A stretch of DNA of 34,908 nt, from the NCBI GenBank assembly GCA_016789245.1, contig JAEURM010000001.1, positions 1-34,908 on the forward strand, in the 5' to 3' direction. This DNA is from Anaerolineales bacterium. GTDB taxonomy: Bacteria; Chloroflexota; Anaerolineae; Anaerolineales; UBA6663. Positions 23,304 through 29,741 of this stretch are shown in pieces. The translations under genes were made by a program, and so were the position numbers. Numbering within the stretch: the first letter of the stretch is position 1; each line of letters begins with the position of its first letter. The notes under the pieces were generated by a model. That model searched no databases. It was not told the origin of the DNA and saw only the letters and a list, made by a program, of their open reading frames with translations.

Positions 23304-23873
23304 TCACTTCTCGTTCTGCCGCTTCTCAAACTCTTGCTTAAAAACTTCCACTGTGGGCGTATCAATCAGCGTAAACCGTATCTCGCGCAGGGCACTAGAG
23401 AAGTGCGCGGCGCAAAAATCTATTACGGTTTGCACAGCCAGCGGCGCGGCCCTCTGCACCGGGAAGCCAAAGACGCCGGTGCTGATGGATGGAAATGCAA
23501 TGGAGGTAAAGTTTTGAGCGTGCGCCACGTCTAACGCGGCGGTGTAAGCCAAACGCAGTTTGTTTTCTTCATCTCCACTGCCCCACATTGGCCCTACGGC
23601 GTGAATGATGAACTTACACGGCAAACGGCCCGCGCCCGTGAGCGCCGCTTTATCATGCTTCGCCTTCCCGTTTTTCCGCACCCACGCATCGCTCTCGGCC
23701 TGTATCTCCCGCCCGCCCTTGCGCACAATGGCGCCCGCCAGCCCGCCACCGTGGGAGAGCCAGCTATTGGCCGCGTTCACAATTGCGTCTACGCGCTCGT
23801 CCGTCAAATCACCATGATACAGCGCCAACGTTTGGCCAGAAGGTAGATTGAGTTGCGCAATGAGGGAGGCCAT
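23304..23873 (-). CDS. Macrodomain protein (ADP-ribose / O-acetyl-ADP-ribose hydrolase)
   Basis: The protein has 189 residues from the ATG at 23873 (an earlier in-frame start at 23921 lies next to a repeat and adds non-family residues). The macrodomain is complete: LYHGDLTDERVDAIVNAANSWL with the adenine-contacting Asp, HGGGLAGAIVRKGG with the catalytic loop, KFIIHAVGPMW, and PSISTGVFGFP, the phosphate-binding loop. It belongs to the MacroD/YmdB-like group that hydrolyses ADP-ribosyl esters or O-acetyl-ADP-ribose in the cytoplasm. It is followed on the same strand by the RNA methyltransferase and MFS genes, across a 48-bp palindrome. Confidence 0.92.
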   Translation of the reverse strand: MASLIAQLNLPSGQTLALYHGDLTDERVDAIVNAANSWLSHGGGLAGAIVRKGGREIQAESDAWVRKNGKAKHDKAALTGAGRLPCKFIIHAVGPMWGSGDEENKLRLAYTAALDVAHAQNFTSIAFPSISTGVFGFPVQRAAPLAVQTVIDFCAAHFSSALREIRFTLIDTPTVEVFKQEFEKRQNEK

Positions 23874-23905
23874 GTGGGAATTATAAAGTGTTTGGCCCGG
23901 CTTCA

Positions 23906-23985
23906 AAACACGGAAAGACACAGAATCAACAGATGAACAGCACTGAAATCTGTGTTCTCCGCCTAGTTCCGTGATTTCCGTGTTT
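23906..23985. repeat. Inverted repeat upstream of the macrodomain gene
   Basis: The outer arms AAACACGGAAA (23906-23916) and TTTCCGTGTTT (23975-23985) are perfect; the inner parts (CACAGAATC, GAAATCTGTGTTCTCCG) pair less well. Such words are common in environmental genomes. It separates the macrodomain gene from the terminator of the ribosomal operon. Confidence 0.55.
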
Positions 23986-24018
23986 CAATTTATCTTAAAC
24001 ACTTCATCAGCTCGTACA

Positions 24019-24051
24019 ATAAAAAAACCGCACCCATGCGGATGCGGTTTT
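24019..24051 (-). terminator. Rho-independent terminator of the infC-rpmI-rplT operon
   Basis: On the minus strand the 9-bp stem AAAACCGCA/TGCGGTTTT (24024-24032 with 24043-24051) ends in a run of seven T. It lies 24 bases past the rplT stop. Confidence 0.88.
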
Positions 24052-24074
24052 CTGCGTTGCGTAGGTTACGCCGT

Positions 24075-24422
24075 TTACTTGCCAGTGGCGGCGGCCACAA
24101 TCGCGCTAAAGCCAGCGGCATCGCGCACCGCAATATCGGCCAAAGCCTTGCGGTCTAGCGTAATGTTGGCTTTCTTCATTGCATCCACCAGCTTGCTGTA
24201 GCTCACGCCATTGGTGCGCGCGGCGGCGTTAATGCGCGCAATCCACAGCCGGCGTAAATCGCGGCGGCGGTTGCGGCGGTCACGCCACGCATAGAAGAAG
24301 GCATGCAACATGCCCTCGTTCGCGCGGCGGAACAAACGATGATACGCGCCTCGTTTGCCTTCGCTCCACTTGAGAATTTTCTTGTGGCGGCGGCGGGTAA
24401 CAATACCACCTTTTACACGCAT
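24075..24422 (-). CDS. rplT: 50S ribosomal protein L20
   Basis: The protein has 115 residues, the usual length. It starts MRVKGGIVTRRRHKKILKWS and carries the conserved GAYHRLFRRANE, YAWRDRRNRRRDLRRLWI and INAAARTNGVSYSKLVDAM blocks. L20 binds 23S rRNA early in 50S assembly and, in several bacteria, represses its own operon by binding the mRNA leader. The ATG at 24422 is preceded by AGGAG at 9 nt. The gap to rpmI (24423-24535) includes a 7-bp hairpin CCAATAA/TTATTGG at 24501-24520. It is last in the infC-rpmI-rplT operon and is followed by a strong terminator. Confidence 0.97.
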   Translation of the reverse strand: MRVKGGIVTRRRHKKILKWSEGKRGAYHRLFRRANEGMLHAFFYAWRDRRNRRRDLRRLWIARINAAARTNGVSYSKLVDAMKKANITLDRKALADIAVRDAAGFSAIVAAATGK

Positions 24423-24535
24423 GGGAACTTACTCCTGCAAACCCTTCCCGGCCCACACAGTGTGAGTTCCTGCCGAGAACAGCCTGCGAATAACCAATCA
24501 CCAATAACTAAACTTATTGGCAATTAGTGAAACCA

Positions 24536-24790
24536 CTAGGTAGAACTTTTATCGTCAAACCGCTTCATGTACGGCGCTAAGCGTTTAATGCGCTTTATCA
24601 GCTTCTTGCCTTTTACCGGCAACATCTCGGTGAAGAGCGCCTTAGTGCGCTTGGGCGTGCGGCGGCGCAAGTGGCTTTTGCCCTTTTTGGTGCGCACTAA
24701 CATGCCACTGCCCGTTACGCGGAAGCGCTTAGCCGTAGCCTTGTGCGTCTTCAGCTTGTACTTGGTTGTTTTGGTTGATTTACGCGGCAC
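24536..24790 (-). CDS. rpmI: 50S ribosomal protein L35
   Basis: The protein has 84 residues. The conserved core is KLKTHKATAKRFRVTGSGML, then KKGKSHLRRRTPKRTKAL. The start is chosen as the GTG at 24790 because AGAAGGAG ends 7 nt before it; another GTG at 24808 would put the start within that SD. The chain has about ten extra basic residues (PRKSTKTTKY) before the usual N-terminus and a C-terminal extension, making it longer than the typical 65 residues. L35 is a small protein of the large subunit. It lies between infC and rplT, the classic order. Confidence 0.95.
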   Translation of the reverse strand: MPRKSTKTTKYKLKTHKATAKRFRVTGSGMLVRTKKGKSHLRRRTPKRTKALFTEMLPVKGKKLIKRIKRLAPYMKRFDDKSST

Positions 24791-24837
24791 AGTCGTACTC
24801 CTTCTCACTCAATCCGTTCTAGATACTAGACAAAATT

Positions 24838-24864
24838 CACCGGGGCTTGCGTTCTGCCCCGGTG
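24838..24864 (-). promoter_or_regulatory. Stem-loop in the infC-rpmI gap
   Basis: A perfect 9-bp stem, CACCGGGGC with GCCCCGGTG (24838-24846 and 24856-24864), encloses a 9-nt loop. On the minus strand AATTTTG follows. It could act as an internal terminator, a processing site or part of an L20 autoregulation site; infC-rpmI gaps carry such sites in other bacteria. Confidence 0.6.
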
Positions 24865-24878
24865 CTGGTCACTAAACC

Positions 24879-25496
24879 TTACTCCGTGGTGGCTTCCGCC
24901 GGCGTGGGCGGATTAGGCTGGGCGGCTTCGGCCACCTTTTCCTTCTTGGGGCCAGGCGCGGCGGCGGGCTTGGGCCGCTTGGGGTTGGGCGCTAACAACA
25001 TCAGCAGGGTACGCCCTTCCATCATTGGCTGTTGTTCCACAATCGCCACATCCGCCAGCCCTTGCGCAATCTCGCGCAAGTCTTCAATGCCTAAATCGGA
25101 GTGCGTAATTTCACGGCCTCGGAACTTCACCCGCACCCGCACCTTTTTGCCTTCTTCCAACCAGCGGCGTGCATCACGCACTTTTAGGCCAGTGTGGAAT
25201 TCATTGCTCTTGGGCCGGATTTGGATTTCTTTAACTTCGATGACCTTTTGCGCTTTTTTGGCTTCTTTGTCCTTCTTGGTTTTCTCGTAAAGGAACTTGC
25301 CAAAATCTAAGATGCGGCAAACGGGCGGCGAAGTATTGGGACTCACTTCCACTAAGTCCTTGCCCGAATCACGCGCCATACGCAAGGCTTCAAAAGTGGG
25401 AATCACCCCTACATTTTCATTGTTCGGGCCAATCACGCGCACTTCCCGAACATTGATTTGTTCATTAATCCGATAGTCAAAAGCCGAGACGGTAAT
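24879..25496 (-). CDS. infC: Translation initiation factor IF-3, with a probable ATT start
   Basis: The protein has 205 residues. The N-domain starts near DYRINEQINVREVRVIG, with VGVIPTFEALRMARDSG; a linker, LYEKTKKDKEAKKAQ, leads to the C-domain with EIQIRPKSNEFHTGLKVRDARRWLEEGKKV. The last 35 residues (from PNPKRPKPAAAP on) are a Pro/Ala-rich tail beyond the usual end. IF-3 prevents subunit reassociation and rejects non-AUG starts. I place the start at the ATT at 25496 because AAGGAG lies six bases before it, the usual spacing; the alternative TTG at 25511 overlaps that SD and has none of its own. AUU-started infC is autoregulated by IF-3 in other bacteria. A promoter and a hairpin lie directly upstream. 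Confidence 0.95.
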   Translation of the reverse strand: MTVSAFDYRINEQINVREVRVIGPNNENVGVIPTFEALRMARDSGKDLVEVSPNTSPPVCRILDFGKFLYEKTKKDKEAKKAQKVIEVKEIQIRPKSNEFHTGLKVRDARRWLEEGKKVRVRVKFRGREITHSDLGIEDLREIAQGLADVAIVEQQPMMEGRTLLMLLAPNPKRPKPAAAPGPKKEKVAEAAQPNPPTPAEATTE

Positions 25497-25518
25497 GGGA
25501 TGCTCCTTCAATTAAGTC

Positions 25519-25541
25519 AATAAAAAACGCTGTTGCCAGCG
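25519..25541 (-). terminator. GCAA-loop hairpin with T-run between the WD40 gene and infC
   Basis: On the minus strand CGCTG-GCAA-CAGCG (25541-25528) is followed by TTTTTTATT. The stem has only 5 bp but a stable GNRA-type tetraloop. It either ends the transcript of the upstream WD40 gene or acts as a leader attenuator for infC, because a good promoter lies just upstream of it. Confidence 0.6.
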
Positions 25542-25548
25542 GAGCACA

Positions 25549-25578
25549 ATCGTACCATAAGGAAGCGGAGAGCGTCAA
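25549..25578 (-). promoter_or_regulatory. Sigma-70-type promoter of the infC operon
   Basis: On the minus strand TTGACG (25578-25573) and TACGAT (25554-25549) are separated by 18 bp. Transcription would start near 25542, giving a leader of about 46 nt that begins with the GCAA hairpin and contains the SD AAGGAG. Confidence 0.6.
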
Positions 25579-25582
25579 ACGG

Positions 25583-28500
25583 TTAGGGCGCTACCGCCGG
25601 TACGCCCCACAGCCGCACCGTGCCATCGTACCCAGCGGTGGCCAGCCAGCGGCCATCAGCGGAAGTGGTGACGGCGTACACAGGGCCAACGTGCCCAGTG
25701 AGCGCGCCGAAGGCTTCACCGCTGGCCGTATTCCACCCCAGCACCGCGCCATCCGAGGTGCCGCCTACTAAAATTTGCCCATCCAGTGAAAACGCCGCAC
25801 TGAGCAGAGTGTCCACCGCATCGGCCAACTTCACCGCCTCTAGCTTCTTACCCGTTTCTAGGCTCCAGCGTTGAACCTCATCTCGTTCTTCATGGGCGGT
25901 GAGCAAAGTTTGATTATCGGGCGGGAAGGCTAACGCAATGATTGCATCCGAGCCTTCAGTGCTTAAATCATACAGAGCCTTTTCCCAAGCATCTGTTTGC
26001 CAAACGTAAGCGCGGCCACTCAGCCCGGCGGCGAGGAAACGGCCATCATTGGAAAAGGCAAGAGAGTAAACGGGCGTAGCGGCAGTGTGTTGAAGCACGG
26101 GCGGGTTTTCTAACTGGCTCACCAGCCACGCTTGCACTGTGCCATCTTCCGAACCGGTGGCCAAGAGTGAGCCATCCGGCGAAAAGGCAATAGCATAGAC
26201 CGTGCTGTTAAAGCCCGTCAACTCATGCAAAAGCGCACCATCCGCCACTTGCCACACTTTTATTTTTTGATAATCACCCGTAACAAGCCATGTACCATCT
26301 GGCGAGAAAGCGAGGGCACGCATGGCGGGCGTGACTAAATTTTGATTGAGCGTGAGGCGCGGGGCCGTGCCGCCCACATCCCACAGCCGCACCGAGCCGT
26401 CTTCGTGGCCGCTGGCAATTAGGCCGCCTTGTGGTGCATAAGCAAGACTCTTAATTTCTGGCGTAAAGTTTGCGCGCTGGTCTAGCTCAGTGCCATCCCG
26501 CACGCGCCATTGCCGCAGGATGCTATCCTGTGCGGTGGTGGTGAGCGTTTGTCCATCGGGTGCAAAGGCGAGACTTGTTACATCCAACGCCAATTGCTTC
26601 CACTCGGCTAGCCCCTGGCGGCTGGTGAGCGCAAACATTTCCACCGCCACAAAAGAGCCCACCGCCAAGCGCGTGCCATCCGGCGAGAAGGCGAGGGCAC
26701 GCACTGGGTTGCCGTTGAATGTTTCCCACCGACCCACTTCTTCTCGCGTGGCTACATTCCGCACAATCACCACGTTATCATCACTGCCGCCGGAAGCTAA
26801 CAGCGTGCCATCCGGCGAAAACGCGAGGGCGCGCACTTCGCCCGTATGTTCCGTAAAGAGTTGGCTTTCAATGTCTTGTGCATTAACGTTAAACACGCGC
26901 ACCACGCCATCTTTGCGGCCCACTGCCAACCACTGCCCATCTGCCGAGAACGCCAGACTTTCTGCTTCGCCATTAATGGGGAACACGCGGGCGCGCTGGT
27001 TATCACCCACATTCCACAGGCTAATATCGCGGCTAAAACCAGCGGCGGCCAAACGGCCATCACTGGCAAAGGCCAGCGCGCGCACGCCAGTAGTGTGCCC
27101 TAGCAGTGAGCCTTGCAAGGCCAGCGCGTCCTTCACAATCTGCCAACGTTGAATGACAGTTTCATTGGAAGAAGCCGAAACCAAGGTTTGGCCGTCCGGC
27201 GCCCACGCCAAACTATCGCGGAAGCTCGTTTCCGTTAGGCTCAACTCCTCCAGCGTTTGGGCATCATACAAATAAATGCCGAGTGAGCCAGCCACCGCCA
27301 GCAAGCGGCCATCGGGAGAATATGCGGCCTGAGAAATAGTGCCTTTGCCTAAGCGGGCCAACGGCCTCACGTTGGCCGCGTTGCTTGGCTCAATGATTTG
27401 CGGCGGTGGAAAAGTAGGCGTGGGCGTAAGAGTTGATGTGGGCGTATCGGATGGAATGGTGGGGGCAACCGTGGTGCCGGGTTGAGGCGTAACAAGTGTG
27501 ACTTCAGTTTCGTCCGGCGTGGCTAAAGTGGGCGTAGCCGTATCATCCACGCTCGGCGTCACGTTCACTTCGGGCGTGTTGGCGGGCGAGAGGGCTTGAA
27601 TGACGCCCCACGTTACGCCCACTACCAAAGCCAGCACCAGCAACGCGCTCAGCGCCCAGGCCCACATGGGCAACCGCTGGAAGAATACGTTTTGTTTGCC
27701 TTCGGTGATGGCGCGTTGCAAAAGCCGCTCGGCGGTTTGGCCGTTGCTCCGGTAATCGGGCCGGCGTTCCACCACTTTTTGAAGCGCCGTTTGCGCACGC
27801 ACATAATTACGCTCTGCGAGCGCTGTTGCGCCTTCGGCATACAACTCAGCTAAATCCTGCTCAACGCGCACCTCGGCTAGCTTCTTTTCCCAAATCACCA
27901 AGCTTTCAGTATCTTCCGCTTGTTGAACCAGTGACTCAAAACCTTCAGCGGCGGCGGCCCAGTTCTTTTGTTGTGCGTGCTCGGCGGCTTTCTTTTCCAA
28001 CCCACCCAGCATTTCGCGCTTGCGCCACGCTTCGGCCTGGGAAACTTTCTCCGGCAAACTGGCTTCGGTGTAGGCGGCTACGGCTTGGTCATACAATTTT
28101 TGCGTCAGCGCCGCATCGCCGCGCCGGGTATAAATTAAAGTCCGCAAGCGTTGCGCTTCAGCTTCATTAGGCGAAACGCGCAAGGCACGGTTTAAATCCG
28201 TTAGCGCACCTTCATCATCGTTCGTGCGTTCACGCACTTTGGCCCGCTCGGTCAGCGCGCGCGCCAGCGGCAAACGCGCTTCATCCTGATCTAAATCGTA
28301 AGCGCGCTCCAGCTCAGTCACGGCCTCATCGTCAAGCTTCATCTCCAAGAACGCTTCGCCGAGGTTGAGCCGCGCACGGAAGTGGCGCGGGTTGTTTTGC
28401 AAAGCATCGTTAAAGTAGCGGGCGGCCAATTGCCACTGTTGCCGCTTGAAGAAAGCTTGCCCAAAGCTAAAAAGTTGCTCGGCCAGCGGGTCCACTTGGT

Positions 28501-28837
28501 CAAGTTCGTCTTTTACTTCGCGCAAAGGTTTGTTGGTGGCCACCCAACGCCGGAAGAATTCCACGGCGAAGCGGAATTCACGTGGGCCGCTGGCTTCTAG
28601 CACGCGGCGCTTCACCAAATCGCGCGGCGCTAATTCCACATCCCGCGTGCGTAGGCGGGTAGCATGCTCGGTGATAGTTTGAATCACCCGGTCTTCGGAA
28701 ATTACTTGGCCGTCCACCGAGGCCTCAGCTAGTGCGGAGGCGTAAATTTTCTCGGCTGGCGCAAGGCCGTTCCACAGCCACACCAACGCTTGGTTGCCCG
28801 CTTCCAGCGCATCGGGCACGGCAGTTTCCACTTCCAC
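25583..28837 (-). CDS. TPR-TM-WD40 membrane protein (C-terminal part of a split AAA-TPR-WD40 protein)
   Basis: This part has 1084 residues from a GTG at 28837. Residues 118-375 form TPR-like helical repeats (AEQLFSFGQAFFKRQQWQLAARYFNDAL and later units). A membrane segment lies at about 391-415 (MWAWALSALLVLALVVGV). A Thr/Pro linker runs to about 485, and then 14 WD-type repeats (AFSPDG... patterns) fill 490-1084, enough for two seven-bladed propellers. The N-terminal half would be cytoplasmic and the propellers outside. The frame is open back to a TGA at 28906-28904, directly joined to the AAA gene upstream, so this is very probably the continuation of that protein. In the absence of readthrough, 66 bases separate the stop and this start. 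Such AAA-TPR-WD proteins are STAND-like signalling ATPases; the ligand is unknown. Confidence 0.9.
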   Translation of the reverse strand: MEVETAVPDALEAGNQALVWLWNGLAPAEKIYASALAEASVDGQVISEDRVIQTITEHATRLRTRDVELAPRDLVKRRVLEASGPREFRFAVEFFRRWVATNKPLREVKDELDQVDPLAEQLFSFGQAFFKRQQWQLAARYFNDALQNNPRHFRARLNLGEAFLEMKLDDEAVTELERAYDLDQDEARLPLARALTERAKVRERTNDDEGALTDLNRALRVSPNEAEAQRLRTLIYTRRGDAALTQKLYDQAVAAYTEASLPEKVSQAEAWRKREMLGGLEKKAAEHAQQKNWAAAAEGFESLVQQAEDTESLVIWEKKLAEVRVEQDLAELYAEGATALAERNYVRAQTALQKVVERRPDYRSNGQTAERLLQRAITEGKQNVFFQRLPMWAWALSALLVLALVVGVTWGVIQALSPANTPEVNVTPSVDDTATPTLATPDETEVTLVTPQPGTTVAPTIPSDTPTSTLTPTPTFPPPQIIEPSNAANVRPLARLGKGTISQAAYSPDGRLLAVAGSLGIYLYDAQTLEELSLTETSFRDSLAWAPDGQTLVSASSNETVIQRWQIVKDALALQGSLLGHTTGVRALAFASDGRLAAAGFSRDISLWNVGDNQRARVFPINGEAESLAFSADGQWLAVGRKDGVVRVFNVNAQDIESQLFTEHTGEVRALAFSPDGTLLASGGSDDNVVIVRNVATREEVGRWETFNGNPVRALAFSPDGTRLAVGSFVAVEMFALTSRQGLAEWKQLALDVTSLAFAPDGQTLTTTAQDSILRQWRVRDGTELDQRANFTPEIKSLAYAPQGGLIASGHEDGSVRLWDVGGTAPRLTLNQNLVTPAMRALAFSPDGTWLVTGDYQKIKVWQVADGALLHELTGFNSTVYAIAFSPDGSLLATGSEDGTVQAWLVSQLENPPVLQHTAATPVYSLAFSNDGRFLAAGLSGRAYVWQTDAWEKALYDLSTEGSDAIIALAFPPDNQTLLTAHEERDEVQRWSLETGKKLEAVKLADAVDTLLSAAFSLDGQILVGGTSDGAVLGWNTASGEAFGALTGHVGPVYAVTTSADGRWLATAGYDGTVRLWGVPAVAP

Positions 28838-28906
28838 TGCAGAAATGGCAGGCGCGGTTTCTGGTAACTCTAAATACGCGCGTTCCCAAATGCGTTGGCA
28901 CAGTCA
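28838..28906 (-). other. In-frame TGA splitting the AAA-TPR-WD40 reading frame
   Basis: The minus-strand frame reads NSHPYLTQ, then TGA (28906-28904), then LCQRIWERAYLELPETAPAIS and on into the WD40 protein with no shift. In related ATPases, HPYLTQ is followed directly by a residue and then LCQ or LCY, so one sense codon has been replaced. Without the TGA the protein would have 1350 residues. No SECIS-like hairpin is convincing after the TGA (only CCAA-CGCAT-TTGG). A nonsense mutation, a sequencing error or programmed readthrough are all possible. Confidence 0.8.
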
Positions 28907-29635
28907 TTGGGTGAGATAGGGATGTGAGTTGGTGAGCGCCAGCACACGCTGAACGGCATCATCGGTAAATTTTAATGAGCCGTTGGCCTCGGCCTGCCGC
29001 ACTAATTTCTCGGCGCTGTCCGCGTCCAGCGTCCACACTTCCCGCACCAGAGAAGATTTGAACGTGGCCGTAAAATCAATGTTCATATCTTCCGCCCGGC
29101 GGCCCACCACAAACACAAAGGCGGGGCGTGGGTCTTCGCCCATCAGGCGGCGCAAAAATTCAAAGAAGGCGTTGGCGGCGGCGGTGGGCGGCAGGTTGGC
29201 TTGGGCGGCTTGGTCTAAAACATCAAACTCATCAAACAAAAACACCAGCCGCCGTGCTTCTCCAAACTGTTTGTAGAACTCTGGCAAAAACAAACGGCGA
29301 AACCACACGCCACGGTCATCCGGCACGGCTGGCTTGGGCAGTTCTAAACCGGCGCGCTCGGAAATGGTATCCACCAAGTCCAAGAGCATTTGGTTGAGCG
29401 GGCGCTTGGCTTGGTCTTGTAGATCAAAATAAATGGGGAGGAAGGCTTCACGCGGCAGACCGCCCTGTAACTGAAGCAGAAGCGAGGTTTTGCCAATGCG
29501 CCGCTGGCCAAATAGCACCAAGGCGTTGGAGGCCGGATTGCGCAATTCCTGCATGGCCCATTGCAAAATATCCTGCCGCCCGAAGAAAGCTTTGCCTGCC
29601 CGCAGGGGCGCACCGGCAATGTAGGGGTTGTTCAT
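28904..29635 (-). CDS. AAA/STAND-like ATPase domain protein (N-terminal part of a split AAA-TPR-WD40 protein)
   Basis: The protein has 243 residues from the ATG at 29635. The start NNPYIAGAPLRAGKAFFGRQD is the typical opening of bacterial STAND/AAA-16-like ATPases. Walker A is GQRRIGKTS (43-51), Walker B is RLVFLFDEFDVL (129-140, acidic DE), and a sensor strand AFVFVVGRRAED follows. The chain stops at HPYLTQ, the point where relatives continue into the winged-helix part, so as it stands it lacks the lid. The next in-frame codons after the TGA resume the expected sequence. The ATPase would hydrolyse ATP to relay a signal from the WD40 sensor. It follows a second, separate AAA gene across a 106-bp repeat-bearing gap. 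Confidence 0.9.
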   Translation of the reverse strand: MNNPYIAGAPLRAGKAFFGRQDILQWAMQELRNPASNALVLFGQRRIGKTSLLLQLQGGLPREAFLPIYFDLQDQAKRPLNQMLLDLVDTISERAGLELPKPAVPDDRGVWFRRLFLPEFYKQFGEARRLVFLFDEFDVLDQAAQANLPPTAAANAFFEFLRRLMGEDPRPAFVFVVGRRAEDMNIDFTATFKSSLVREVWTLDADSAEKLVRQAEANGSLKFTDDAVQRVLALTNSHPYLTQ

Positions 29636-29683
29636 TTCAGAGGGATTCTAGCACTGCTCACACGGTGAAGTATCGAGTGTCAA

Positions 29684-29726
29684 AGTGTCGGGTGTCGCTT
29701 CGCCAATGCGGAGGACACTCGACACT
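29684..29726. repeat. Inverted repeat between the two AAA genes
   Basis: Arms 29684-29696 (AGTGTCGGGTGTC) and 29714-29726 pair at 12 of 13 positions. Further GTGTC and GACAC words flank it on both sides (about 29671-29738). It lies in the gap between the two ATPase genes. Confidence 0.6.
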
Positions 29727-29741
29727 CGGCCCGCGACACGT

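Noticed and set aside
26490..27152. 220-codon plus-strand open frame opposite the WD40 repeats
   Set aside because: It arises from the repetitive WD40 codons read in antisense and has no independent motif.
28904..28906. TGA recoded as Trp or Gly genome-wide
   Set aside because: TGA ends many clearly normal genes here (for example rnhB, rfbD, the rhodanese gene), so the code is standard.
28870..28906. Selenocysteine insertion at the split-gene TGA
   Set aside because: No stable SECIS-like hairpin follows at the right distance and the site is not a redox motif; Leu or a similar residue is expected.
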